64,000 nucleotides of DNA from an uncultured Mycobacterium sp. (GCA_900078375.1 FLQS01000015.1:1-64000); one strand, 5' to 3'; positions 1 through 8,330 are shown, counted from the stretch's first letter. The notes: generated from the sequence alone by a model not told the origin. Program-made: numbers and translations.

Positions 1-120
1 CTGGTGCCGGGTGGCGGCGGCGTCCCTGGTACTCCGCCGGCTGCGGTGCCTCCTGGTCTGGTGCCGGGTGGCGGTGGCGTCCCCGGGACTCCGCCGGCGG
101 CTGTTCCGGGTGCGCCGTTC
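1..120 (+). repeat. Tandem 57-bp repeat coding for a Pro/Gly unit
   Basis: The segment from base 1 is repeated from base 58 with few changes (ctggtgccgggtggcgg at both sites), giving a 57-nt, 19-codon period. It may continue upstream of the window. Such repeats vary in copy number by slippage. Confidence 0.75.
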
Positions 121-621
121 ACCAACGAGATCAACACCCCGGGCATCCCGCCCGCCGCGGTCCCCGGCGGTCCCGGCGGTGGTGGTGGCGGCGGTATCCC
201 GACTCCGCCTGCCGCAACCCCGGGCACGCCCGGCGCCAACCACGTCGCGACGCCGCCGACGCCGCCGCGAGTCGTTCCTGGCGGCCCCGGTAACTACGTC
301 GGGCCGACGCCGGGTGGTTTGGGAACCTTGATCCCGTCGGCGCCGATCTCCGACGCCGCCGGCACCTTGCCGACCCCGCCGGCGCAGTTGTTCGGGACGA
401 TGGCGCAAGGGGTTGCCACGCTGCTCACCCCGCCGCAGATCACGATCCCCGGTATCCCGGGCTTCGGTATCCCGCTGCCGTCGACGATCTCGGCGCCGCG
501 CGACCTGCTGTGCATGGGCACCGGATGGTCAGCGACCAAGTCGGGCACCGAAACCGGTGCACCTGCTGGCGCGATCCTCGGCACGGAGCAGCCCCCGGCG
601 AACCGTTGGTTCGACAACTAA
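1..621 (+). CDS. Pro/Gly-rich repeat protein, 3' part only
   Basis: The frame is open from base 1, so the start lies outside the window; 206 codons and a TAA are visible. The N-terminal half of the visible part is low complexity: a 19-residue unit (LVPGGGGVPGTPPAAVPPG) occurs twice in tandem and then degenerates into Pro-Gly-Thr-Ala blocks, like elastin or cell-wall linker proteins. The last 45 residues are more ordinary and carry one Cys (RDLLCMGTGW). No catalytic motif or membrane anchor is visible. An exported or wall-associated protein is a guess, because the signal peptide region is missing. The stop codon abuts the stop of the convergent hydrolase gene with no spacer. Confidence 0.7.
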   Translation: MVPGGGGVPGTPPAAVPPGLVPGGGGVPGTPPAAVPGAPFTNEINTPGIPPAAVPGGPGGGGGGGIPTPPAATPGTPGANHVATPPTPPRVVPGGPGNYVGPTPGGLGTLIPSAPISDAAGTLPTPPAQLFGTMAQGVATLLTPPQITIPGIPGFGIPLPSTISAPRDLLCMGTGWSATKSGTETGAPAGAILGTEQPPANRWFDN

Positions 622-1488
622 CTAGTCGCGGGCCAAGCGGGTGAGGATGTCCGGGTAGTACAGGTGGGCCAGGAAGTGCCCACCAGGCCGCTCGTGAAGG
701 GTCGCACCAGGAATACGGCGGGCCAGCTCGCGCGGCCAGGCAGGCTTCACGAGCTCGTCCTGTAGGCCGCCCCAGACGTCGGTGGGGACGACGATCTGCT
801 CGGGGCTGAAGCCCCACGGTCGCATCCAGGCCCGGTAGTCCTCGACGACGCCGGCTGGGCGGCGGATGGCTTCGGCGGACATCCGGGCGAACTCGTCGTA
901 ACCCTCGTCGCGCAGCACGGCAGCGTCGGCGGCGCCCAGTTGGCCGGCTGCGAAGCGGCCGTAAAGCCCGGGGGCGGTTCGCACGCCCAGCGCCATCACG
1001 CCGAAGCAGGGCTTCAACAGCCACGGGGCCCGTTCCGAGAGCCGGGTATAGGCCCGGTCGAAGGCGGGTAGTTGGGCGAAGACTCCGGGTTCGGTCAGCG
1101 GTAGCGCTCCGGCGATGATGGCGATGCGCTTCACGCGGTCTGGCAGCGCCCAGGCGAGCGCGGCCGCGTATTGGCCGCCCATCGACCAGCCCATCGCCGA
1201 AAAGTGCTCGACACCAACCTGATCCAGCATGCACGCAACGTCGTCGGCCCAATCCAGCATGGTGCGGCCCGGCTGCGGATCGGAGCCCCCGATTCCCGGC
1301 CGGTCCGGTGAGATCAGCCGGACGCCAGCGGCCCGCGCCGCCTGGTCGGCCGCCGCCACGTCGAGCCGGCAGGCCAGGCCGCCGTGGGCGTTGACGACGA
1401 CGGTGCCGTCATCGGCTCCGTATTGCGCGTATGACATCGAACGCCCGTCGCGCAGGCGCACACTGAGGTTCTCGCCAGGTTCGGGCAT
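622..1488 (-). CDS. Alpha/beta-hydrolase fold protein
   Basis: 288 aa, the usual length of a single-domain alpha/beta hydrolase. The nucleophile elbow is GWSMGG (Ser102). An HGG segment near residue 35 gives the oxyanion region, a DRPGIGGSD loop follows strand 4, and the C-terminal GGHFLAH supplies the likely catalytic His. The substrate cannot be told from sequence; esterases, epoxide hydrolases and C-C hydrolases all share this pattern. The ATG start has GAGAAAGCGAG upstream. It lies downstream of the capA-like gene on the same strand with a 46-nt gap, so co-transcription is possible. Confidence 0.85.
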   Translation of the reverse strand: MPEPGENLSVRLRDGRSMSYAQYGADDGTVVVNAHGGLACRLDVAAADQAARAAGVRLISPDRPGIGGSDPQPGRTMLDWADDVACMLDQVGVEHFSAMGWSMGGQYAAALAWALPDRVKRIAIIAGALPLTEPGVFAQLPAFDRAYTRLSERAPWLLKPCFGVMALGVRTAPGLYGRFAAGQLGAADAAVLRDEGYDEFARMSAEAIRRPAGVVEDYRAWMRPWGFSPEQIVVPTDVWGGLQDELVKPAWPRELARRIPGATLHERPGGHFLAHLYYPDILTRLARD

Positions 1489-1534
1489 CCGACTCGCTTT
1501 CTCGTCAAGCGGATATTAGCCTCGCAGCGACCGA

Positions 1535-3070
1535 TTATCGGATCGACTTGGTGACCTGCGCGAAATTGAACTGCCAGCGTTCGACGACCCGGAACCCGAA
1601 GCGGCTGGGCACCTGGTAGGCCATCGCCCGGCCGAGGCGCGGGCCCGCCTGCAACTTCGCGCCCTGCTGGTGATCAGGCAATGTCTTGTCGCGTTCGGAC
1701 ACTGTCCAGATCGCAGGGCAGTCAGGCATCTTGTCCGCCCATGTCCACACTGCAATATGGGCGTCCCACAACCAGTTTCGCTGGACCGCGGAGGGGCCTC
1801 GACCGTAGTCGTGCAGCTTCGCGAACGCGGCGGGCCGCGCAGCCATCAGGGGGCGGATCGGTCCGGGCTTCCGCGCGGTCGAGTTGTCCATCACCAGACA
1901 GTCTCCCGGTGCGGCATGCCGGGTGATGACGTCGGCGACTTGGCTGTAGTCCATTCCTTCTTTGGCGTACGGGCCGCGCTGAAGAAGATAATTGGGTGTC
2001 GCTGCAAGTGCGAAAAGTGTGAGCACAGTGGTGATCCCGGCCCGAGACTTGCCGATCGCGACGACGCACAACCCGATCAGCAGCGCGGCGGCCGGTGCGG
2101 TGAATGACAAGTAGCGCGGGTAGTAGACCGGATGCCGCAGCACCGAATAGGCCAGCAGCGTGACAGTGGGGACGGCCATCCATGCCAGGGTGATGATGAC
2201 CAACCGTCGCGATCGCTGCCCGGCCCGCGACCAGGACAGTACGCCGGCGGCGATCAGCAGTCCGCTCAGTGCGGCAACCGGTAACGAGTCCTCAAAGTAC
2301 TGCTCCTGCAGGATCATTCCGATAGTTCGGCCATCGGGCGGTGAAATCCAGCCAACCTGGAACAGCTGGGACTGGGTGAACCACAGGAATGGTGCGGCGC
2401 CCGCGCCGGCCGTCGAAGCGGCCACCACCCAATGCCATCGCACCCGCCTGGTATCCGCCACGACTGCCACTATCACGGCGTGTATCGGTAGCAGCAGAAT
2501 CAAAAAGACGTTCAGCAGGGTCGCGGTGACCATCATTGCCGCATAGCCCAGCCACCACCGCGGCCGGTCGCGGCGAATCGCGCTCAGGCACAGCACCGTC
2601 ACCCAGACGCCTGCGGCCATTGCCAGCGCGTACGACCGTGCCTCGATGCCGGCCCACGTGACACGGGGAAGCAGCGCGAACACCAGGCCTGCGGTCACCG
2701 CGACCGTGCGGGTCGACAGTTGCCGGCCCAGCACCACCACACCGGCTGCCGCCAGGCCGACCACGAATGAGCTTGACAGCCGCGACCAGAACTCTGTCGC
2801 GGGGAACACGGTGAACCAGCCGTGCATCACGAAGTAGTAGAGGCCGTGGACGGCGTCGATGTTGCCGAGCATGCGCCATAGGTCGGGCACCGAACGGGTG
2901 GAGGCCGAGATCGTGGCGGCCTCGTCGAACCACAGCGACGGCCGTGCCGCGCCGGCGGCGCTGAAGAACGTCGCGAACAACGCCACCCAGACGGCATCGA
3001 GCGGCCGGACCGAGTCGGCCGGTCGCTCGCCGTCGCCGGTAACCGGCTCGGGCCGAAGGTTGATGCTCAC
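1535..3070 (-). CDS. GT-C family polyprenyl-phosphate mannosyltransferase, CapA-like (Rv1635c type)
   Basis: About 511 aa with many hydrophobic segments. The first long loop has the acidic pair typical of GT-C glycosyltransferases in WFDEAATIS. Its place just upstream of the divergent TB15.3-type stress gene matches H37Rv Rv1635c, which adds the first mannose cap to lipoarabinomannan using polyprenyl-phosphomannose outside the membrane. I start at GTG 3070, which has an AGGA about 8 nt upstream; a TTG at 3106 would add 12 residues. Function is inferred from synteny and topology, and another GT39-like specificity is possible. Confidence 0.75.
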   Translation of the reverse strand: MSINLRPEPVTGDGERPADSVRPLDAVWVALFATFFSAAGAARPSLWFDEAATISASTRSVPDLWRMLGNIDAVHGLYYFVMHGWFTVFPATEFWSRLSSSFVVGLAAAGVVVLGRQLSTRTVAVTAGLVFALLPRVTWAGIEARSYALAMAAGVWVTVLCLSAIRRDRPRWWLGYAAMMVTATLLNVFLILLLPIHAVIVAVVADTRRVRWHWVVAASTAGAGAAPFLWFTQSQLFQVGWISPPDGRTIGMILQEQYFEDSLPVAALSGLLIAAGVLSWSRAGQRSRRLVIITLAWMAVPTVTLLAYSVLRHPVYYPRYLSFTAPAAALLIGLCVVAIGKSRAGITTVLTLFALAATPNYLLQRGPYAKEGMDYSQVADVITRHAAPGDCLVMDNSTARKPGPIRPLMAARPAAFAKLHDYGRGPSAVQRNWLWDAHIAVWTWADKMPDCPAIWTVSERDKTLPDHQQGAKLQAGPRLGRAMAYQVPSRFGFRVVERWQFNFAQVTKSIR

Positions 3071-3422
3071 GTAGGCCGTCCTGTACCCCTGTCGGTTGGT
3101 GTGCAAGACAGTAACCCGCAGTTCACCAGACCGTCAGGTAGGCCGACGATGGTCACCCTGGCGAATTTACGAGGTTTTGAATTCACGGCATTGGTCATCA
3201 TTGATGTGTGGTAGCCCCAACAATCGCGAATCCGATGCGATGTGGATTTGCAACTGCCGTTGGTGTCGGGCAGCTCACGCCACTGTCGGGCACGCTATTT
3301 TCCCCGGTAGAGTGGCATCGCCCAGCGTTCTGGAATTGCCGCGTGGCGGGAATCGCATCCTTGCGTGGTGCTGAGGCGTTAATGTTCCAGACGGCGTTGA
3401 AATTCGAGACTGGAGGGTACGA
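3071..3422. other. Divergent intergenic region between capA-like and stress-protein genes
   Basis: About 350 nt without a convincing gene; it should carry promoters for both neighbours. A TAGAGT at 3308-3313 could be a -10 element for the stress gene, about 110 nt before its start. The ribosome site GGAGGG sits just before ATG 3423. I found no good CRP or DosR palindrome. Confidence 0.4.
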
Positions 3423-3869
3423 ATGGGCGGTTACAAGACCGTGGTCGTCGGCACGGACGGCTCGGATTCCTCGCTACGTGCAGTCGACCGGGCGGGCTAC
3501 CTTGCCTCGAGCCCGGGATCCAAGGTCATCGTGGCGACCGCTTACTTCCCGGCTTCTGAGGACACCCGCGCGGCAGACCTGCTGAAGGACGAGGGCTACA
3601 AGATGGCGGGCAACGCCCCCATCTACGCAATCCTGCGCGAGGCGCGTGACCGCGCCAAGGCCGCTGGTGCCGCCGAGGTCGAAGAGCGCGCCGTCGTCGG
3701 CGCTCCGGTCGACGCCCTGGTGGAGCTGGCCGAAGAGGTCGGCGCTGATCTGCTCGTCGTCGGCAACGTCGGATTGAGCACGATCGCGGGCCGGCTGCTT
3801 GGCTCGGTGCCTGCGAACGTGGCGCGGCGGTCCAAGACCGACGTGCTGATCGTGCACACCACCGGATAG
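3423..3869 (+). CDS. Universal stress protein, cAMP-binding TB15.3/Rv1636 type
   Basis: 148 aa, one USP domain. It begins YKTVVVGTDGSDSS and ends with the USP nucleotide motif VGNVGLSTIAGRLLGSVPANV. The sequence is very close to what I recall of Rv1636 (146 aa), including GAPVDALV and DLLVVGNVGLST. Rv1636 and its M. smegmatis homologue are known to bind cAMP and may buffer it in the cytoplasm. GGAGGG lies 5-9 nt before the ATG. A class III adenylyl cyclase of Rv1647 type is encoded about 21 kb away. Confidence 0.93.
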   Translation: MGGYKTVVVGTDGSDSSLRAVDRAGYLASSPGSKVIVATAYFPASEDTRAADLLKDEGYKMAGNAPIYAILREARDRAKAAGAAEVEERAVVGAPVDALVELAEEVGADLLVVGNVGLSTIAGRLLGSVPANVARRSKTDVLIVHTTG

Positions 3870-3900
3870 CGTCCGCACCAGGCTGCTGCAGACTGGACTG

Positions 3901-4911
3901 ATGACCCACTGCCGAACCCGACTGTGGGTCGATGGCGACCTGAAGACCGAGGACTTTCCGCTCGAGGACGTCTCGAACCACCTCGCTGAGGATGGGGCCT
4001 TGGTATGGGTCGACATGTGCAACCCCGATCACGACGTGCTGTGCCGCTTGGCCGACGAACTCGGCTTCGATCAGCATGCCGTCGAAGACACCGTCGCTCA
4101 TGCCGAACGCACCAAGGCCACCCGGTACGCGTCACACACCTTTCTCACCGTCTATGCGACCGCGCTCGCCCCACCACTGGCCAACGATCTCGAGTCGCGC
4201 CTGCTCGCGGCGCGGGTGTCGATCTTCGTGCTGCCGGCCGGGATCGTCACCGTGCGACACGAAATCGATCCGCAGAAGCCGGTTTTCGACATCGACGAGG
4301 TGGTCCGCAGGTGGGATGAGAACTCCGACCTGCTGAAGATGGGCCCACCGGCGCTGCTGCACGGGCTGCTCGATGTGATCGTCGACGGCCAGTTCGACAC
4401 CATCCAGCAACTCGACGACGCGATCGAAGCCCTCGAGGACGGGTTGTTCGACGACCGCGCGGTGACCCGCACCATCCAGCGCTCCACTTACCGATTGCGC
4501 AAGGAGCTTGTCGAGCTGCGCAGGATCGTTCTGCCGATGCGTGAGGTGATCAACACGATCATGCGCCGCCGCTCCGAGCGTGCCGACACTGTCGAACTCG
4601 ACGGCTGGTACTCCGATCTGTACGACCACGTCATCCGCGCGGCGGAATGGACGGAGTCGTTGCGCGACATGATCACCACGGTGTTCGAGACCAACCTGTC
4701 GCTGCAGGACGCCCGGTTGAACACGATCATGAAGAAGCTCACCGGCTGGGCGGCCATCATCGCCGTACCCACGGCGGTGACCGGATGGTACGGCCAGAAC
4801 GTGCCGTACCCGGGATTCGAGCAGGCTGCAGGAGTGGTGGCCAGCGCCCTGATCATCGTTCTGGTGTCGGGTTTGCTCTACATCGTGTTCAAACGGAAGG
4901 GATGGCTTTGA
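3901..4911 (+). CDS. CorA-like divalent cation transporter with a GQN motif
   Basis: 336 aa with CorA architecture: a long acidic cytoplasmic domain and two C-terminal membrane helices. The first helix ends at YGQNVPYPG (Gly298-Gln299-Asn300), where CorA magnesium channels have the GMN selectivity signature. The rest of the fold looks intact, including the long helical stalk around RLRKELVELRRIVLPMREV. Mg2+, Co2+ or Zn2+ transport is expected, but the changed filter leaves the ion open. It starts 31 nt after the stress gene and may share its transcript. Its stop is 4 nt from the convergent DUF2752 gene. Confidence 0.85.
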   Translation: MTHCRTRLWVDGDLKTEDFPLEDVSNHLAEDGALVWVDMCNPDHDVLCRLADELGFDQHAVEDTVAHAERTKATRYASHTFLTVYATALAPPLANDLESRLLAARVSIFVLPAGIVTVRHEIDPQKPVFDIDEVVRRWDENSDLLKMGPPALLHGLLDVIVDGQFDTIQQLDDAIEALEDGLFDDRAVTRTIQRSTYRLRKELVELRRIVLPMREVINTIMRRRSERADTVELDGWYSDLYDHVIRAAEWTESLRDMITTVFETNLSLQDARLNTIMKKLTGWAAIIAVPTAVTGWYGQNVPYPGFEQAAGVVASALIIVLVSGLLYIVFKRKGWL

Positions 4912-4915
4912 GCCG

Positions 4916-5356
4916 TCAGACGCGCAGTGCGGTGAACGGGGCGAAGGGCAGGTTGCGCGCCACGAACCACAACGCCACCAATGCCATTGCTACCGGCGCG
5001 GCCCATCGATGGTGTTGCCAGCCGATGATCTGTCGGCCGGTGATGCGGCCATAGGTCCAGGTTCCGTAGGCGACAGCCAGGAAGCCGAGTGCAACCAACG
5101 CAAAGGCGTTGAATCTGACCGCCGCAAGGAGGTCGCCGTGCAGCAGTGAATAGATCATGCGCAGGGTGCCGCAGCCCGGACAGTCAATGCCCAGAAGGGC
5201 TTTCGTCGGGCAGATGGGCATGAAGCCGCCGGGTGTGGTCGGGTCACCGATCCAGACGGCCACACAGGTGCCCGCCGCCAGTGCGCCCACGAGCAGCGGC
5301 GGGCCGAGGCGAGCAAAGCGGCCGGTGGCCGCCTGCCCAGCCTCTGTCGTGATCAC
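4916..5356 (-). CDS. DUF2752 membrane protein
   Basis: 146 aa from a GTG whose GTGA overlaps the stop of the CD225 gene by 4 nt. It has about three hydrophobic segments and the family core CPGCGTLRMIYSLLHGDL, with an earlier Cys in ICPTKALLGIDCP. The biochemical role of DUF2752 is unknown. A much longer upstream reading is possible, but that N-terminus is Arg/His-rich shadow sequence, so the coupled GTG is preferred. Confidence 0.85.
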   Translation of the reverse strand: MITTEAGQAATGRFARLGPPLLVGALAAGTCVAVWIGDPTTPGGFMPICPTKALLGIDCPGCGTLRMIYSLLHGDLLAAVRFNAFALVALGFLAVAYGTWTYGRITGRQIIGWQHHRWAAPVAMALVALWFVARNLPFAPFTALRV

Positions 5357-5649
5357 GACGTGGTGGTGTTGACGTCCATGTTCATCGCGCCGGTAGCGAA
5401 GAGAACGCCGTAGATCACGAGGATGATGACCCAGGCGACCACGCTCCACATCACCCACTTCTTCGCGCTCTTGGCCGAGGCTTCGGCTTCGGCGAACTGA
5501 CCCTGAACCCACAGCCCGTTCACCTGGGCGGCCTTCACGATCGCGACGATGCCGGTGATCGGGAAGCAGAAGATGGTCGCCAGGATGGCGAGCGCCAAGT
5601 TGTTCTTCGGCTGCGGTGCCGGTGGTTGGCCATAAGGTTGCTGGGACAT
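5353..5649 (-). CDS. CD225/dispanin family small membrane protein
   Basis: 98 aa: a Pro/Gln-rich cytoplasmic N-terminus (QQPYGQPPAPQP), then an intramembrane segment ATIFCFPITGIVAIVKAAQV, a short loop with VQGQFAEAEASAKSAKKW, and a second membrane helix. This is the CD225 layout shared with interferon-induced transmembrane proteins; the bacterial role is unknown. GGAGGCG precedes the ATG. It is translationally coupled to the DUF2752 gene, which suggests a shared membrane function. Confidence 0.9.
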   Translation of the reverse strand: MSQQPYGQPPAPQPKNNLALAILATIFCFPITGIVAIVKAAQVNGLWVQGQFAEAEASAKSAKKWVMWSVVAWVIILVIYGVLFATGAMNMDVNTTTS

Positions 5650-5692
5650 CGACGCCTCCGAGATTTTGGAAAGGTAGCGGTGCAGAGCGTGC

Positions 5693-6316
5693 TTAGGCTA
5701 CCCGATGTAGCGGCTGGAAAGGGGGCATCGGGTTCGATCTCGCCAGACGCGTCGCGGCGGCGGTCGATGTTTTGCCAACCGGCCACTTGAACGGATTTCT
5801 GTTCCGCCTTTCGACACGTGAGTGTCGTTGGCGCCGTGGCGGCTCGAAGGATGAGTCGCCTTCGATGCAGGGACAGGTCGGCGACGACGGTACCAACCGG
5901 TGGGTCGGGGGAGCCAAAGCGACCAGCGACAGTGAAATGCCCTCTGGATGAGGCTCATCAGGACGGCGCCGTCGAAAATTTGCGGCCAATTCGCGTACGC
6001 GCCGCTTGGCCCATTCTGGGTTGAAGCGACCAAGTATCTCGTACTCGTATTGAAACCTCTTTTTGCGATCAGACCACCTCGCTGCGTCGTCTGCGACTCT
6101 GTCTTGGCAGTACCAGTAGAGGACGTCGTCGAGGCTCCCTGCTCGATCGAATCCGAGCTGGCCGCGTTCGTGGAAGGTGAAGTGGTACAGACCGTCCTGG
6201 TCGACGAAGATATTGAGACCGTCGTTGGTTAACAAGCCAACAGCCATACTGCGGACATCGAGTTATGCTGCGAGCCTGTCGATCTCGGCTTGCAGTTCGC
6301 TCGACCTAGCGTCCAC
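5693..6316 (-). pseudogene. Second immunity-gene copy, broken by a nonsense codon
   Basis: Reading from GTG 6316 gives VDARSSELQAEIDRLAA, then TAA at 6265-6263, then DVRSMAVGLLTNDGLNIF. The intact neighbour reads LDARSTDLQSEIDRLAAQLGVRPMAVGLLTNDGLNIF, so CAA (Gln) became TAA. Homology continues through RGQLGFDRAGSLDDVLYWYCQ and RFNPEWAKRRVREL to about 5950. After that the frame runs on for roughly 65 residues of Arg/Pro-rich sequence with no match to copy 1. Translation could restart at ATG 6247 and give a 184-aa product lacking the first helix. A perfect 6-bp stem with a GTGA loop lies at 5812-5827. It is a decayed tandem duplicate, though residual function from the restart is possible. Confidence 0.8.
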
Positions 6317-6376
6317 GGAAACCCCAGCGCGAAGCACAGCCGGTCGTGCCCAGTCCGCCGAGATGGACCGGCCATT

Positions 6377-6790
6377 TCAGAGCTTTTCACCGATGTCAGG
6401 CAGCAATGAAATATCTTCGGGCTGACCGTTTCGGAACATTGCAGCCGTTTCTCGCACGTTGCGCTTGGCCCATTCGGGGTTGAAGCGGCTAAGAACGTCG
6501 TACTCGAACTGGAATCGCTGTGCACGGTCCCCTATAGATCGAGCTAACGTGCCAGCAACCGCACCCTGGCAGTACCAGTACAGAACGTCGTCGAGGCTCC
6601 CGGCGTGATCGAATCCGAGCTGGCCGCGCTCGTAGAAAGCGTAGTGATACGTACCCTCGTCGTCGACGAAGATGTTCAATCCGTCGTTGGTCAACAGCCC
6701 GACCGCCATTGGGCGAACACCGAGTTGTGCTGCAAGCCGATCGATCTCGGATTGCAGATCAGTGGATCTAGCGTCCAAGGGGCGGCCCAT
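6377..6790 (-). CDS. Immunity protein for the adjacent TNT-domain toxin (Imm61/Imm63-like)
   Basis: 137 aa from ATG 6790, overlapping the last 23 nt of the toxin gene. The segments YHYAFYERGQLGFD, SLDDVLYWYCQ and RFQFEYDVLSRFNPEWAKR resemble the Imm61/Imm63 immunity families of polymorphic toxin systems; I recall that pattern but cannot confirm the family number. It is acidic and small, has no signal peptide or membrane helix, and should act in the cytoplasm by binding the toxin. Position right after the toxin gene is the strongest argument. A related, broken copy lies immediately downstream. Confidence 0.75.
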   Translation of the reverse strand: MGRPLDARSTDLQSEIDRLAAQLGVRPMAVGLLTNDGLNIFVDDEGTYHYAFYERGQLGFDHAGSLDDVLYWYCQGAVAGTLARSIGDRAQRFQFEYDVLSRFNPEWAKRNVRETAAMFRNGQPEDISLLPDIGEKL

Positions 6791-8330
6791 AGTTGTCAAA
6801 GATACCCCTGCGCCACAATTCGAATGCGCTGACCTGGACCCCGTCTGGGCCGACAATCATATATTGGGGGACCCCAGGCGTCGGTGTTTGCCCGAACCAC
6901 GGTTGTACCGGTCCCTCGACGATCTGCCACCCGTCAGGAAGTGGTTTGCCAGTGATCATGTAGCGGTTGTATTCTCCGCCAGCGCTTTCGGGCATGATTG
7001 CCCGCCCGCCGAATGGGGCGCCATCCGGCGCCAGGTAACTCCCGTGCTCGGATCCGATTCTGTCGATGATCGTCCCTGCAGGCAGATTCGCGGGTTGCGG
7101 GACGTAGCCTGGCGGAAATCCGTTGTTGTCTGGAAAGATCCGCGCCCCCGCCGGGCCGAATGAGTTGTCGAAGTCCGTCGGGTGCATGCCCCCCAACGGA
7201 TCCCAGCCACGCATGACCGACAACGGGATCCCGCCTTCCGTAACCAGTTCGGCGGGCAGACCTGCACGAACCATCGCACCCTCGGCACCCCAGGGCGCTG
7301 TAGCTGCGGCGGCGGAAATGTCAAAGGCTTTCTCGCCGGCGTAGTAGGCCGCACTGGGTGAGTCCAACGCGTGTTTGACTTCACCAACGACAGTGCCCAC
7401 TGGATTGGTCATGGTCTCGGAAATCCCGTTGGCCACGCCCTTCCAGGAATCCAGCACTCCAGGCGCACCAGGCCCCCCTTGCCCCAGGAGGTTCTTGATG
7501 CCCTGCTCGGTATTTCGCCAAGCGTCACCGAATCCCTCCCCAAAGCCAGGCGGGGGCATCCGAGTCGGTTCAGGGGGCGTGGACTTCGGAAAATTCCATC
7601 CCATCGCTTGAGCTCGAGCGACCATGCCGGACAGATACGGCTCGATCTGATCGGGCGCCATGCCCTCGGCTTCGAGTAGCGGCCTCGCCGATGCCTTGAA
7701 ATCCTCGATCTCCCTGGCAGAGAACACCACTGGCGTTGGCGCGTCGGTGGGTACGGGGGCGCCTGCGATCTGATCGAGTGCCCCGCCCACGTCGGCCGGC
7801 TGTGCTGGGGGTGCGGTACCGGCTGCTGCCGACGACGGAATCGGTGTCTTGCCCCCGGCCATGTTGATGGCGTTGGCCAGCGCCATGTCGACCAGATTTG
7901 CTTCAGTCACAATCTTGTTGAGTCGCGGCTGCAACTGCGCCTGCTTGAGTTCAACCTCCATCGGGTCGCGGATCTTCGGGCCCGGCAACACCGTGCCGGA
8001 CACCGGGTCGATCTCCATGCCCAGCGACTCAGCATCAGCCTTCAGACTCGCCAAATCCGACTTGATCCGCTCGATATTGTCCGCGGCGCTGCGGGCGGCA
8101 TTGGCCACCGCGATCGCTTCGTTGCCGTGCGCGTCGAGGTCCTTGCGGGTCTGACCGATTGCCTCTTTGGCGGCCGCAGCCGATTCACCACCCCAGCTGG
8201 TAAAGGCTGGAAGATTCGCGAGGCCGTTGGCCGCATCGTGTGCGGCTTGGGCACGACTAGTGGCCGCGTGAAAGACCTCGCGCACGTCGCCGGCATTCCA
8301 GCGCTCGATGTCGGCGACGGTCAGAGTCAT
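6768..8330 (-). CDS. Type VII-style polymorphic toxin with C-terminal TNT (NAD+ glycohydrolase) domain
   Basis: 520 aa. Residues 1-155 are helical and carry a W-x-G turn (Trp46-Gly47-Gly48, SWGGES), as in ESX substrates. Residues 160-310 are a Pro/Gly-rich linker with amphipathic stretches, and 418-512 form a TNT domain (GTIIDRIGSEHGSYLAPDG, PLPDGWQIVEGP, PWFGQTPTPGVPQYM). Arg424, Tyr432 and Gln489 keep exactly the spacing (8 and 65) of Arg757, Tyr765 and Gln822 of CpnT as I remember them; I could not place the catalytic His with certainty. CpnT is the NAD+-degrading necrotizing toxin of M. tuberculosis. This protein lacks its channel domain. A role in competition between bacteria or against host cells is inference. 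The locus looks more A/T-rich than its neighbours. Confidence 0.82.
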   Translation of the reverse strand: MTLTVADIERWNAGDVREVFHAATSRAQAAHDAANGLANLPAFTSWGGESAAAAKEAIGQTRKDLDAHGNEAIAVANAARSAADNIERIKSDLASLKADAESLGMEIDPVSGTVLPGPKIRDPMEVELKQAQLQPRLNKIVTEANLVDMALANAINMAGGKTPIPSSAAAGTAPPAQPADVGGALDQIAGAPVPTDAPTPVVFSAREIEDFKASARPLLEAEGMAPDQIEPYLSGMVARAQAMGWNFPKSTPPEPTRMPPPGFGEGFGDAWRNTEQGIKNLLGQGGPGAPGVLDSWKGVANGISETMTNPVGTVVGEVKHALDSPSAAYYAGEKAFDISAAAATAPWGAEGAMVRAGLPAELVTEGGIPLSVMRGWDPLGGMHPTDFDNSFGPAGARIFPDNNGFPPGYVPQPANLPAGTIIDRIGSEHGSYLAPDGAPFGGRAIMPESAGGEYNRYMITGKPLPDGWQIVEGPVQPWFGQTPTPGVPQYMIVGPDGVQVSAFELWRRGIFDNYGPPLGR

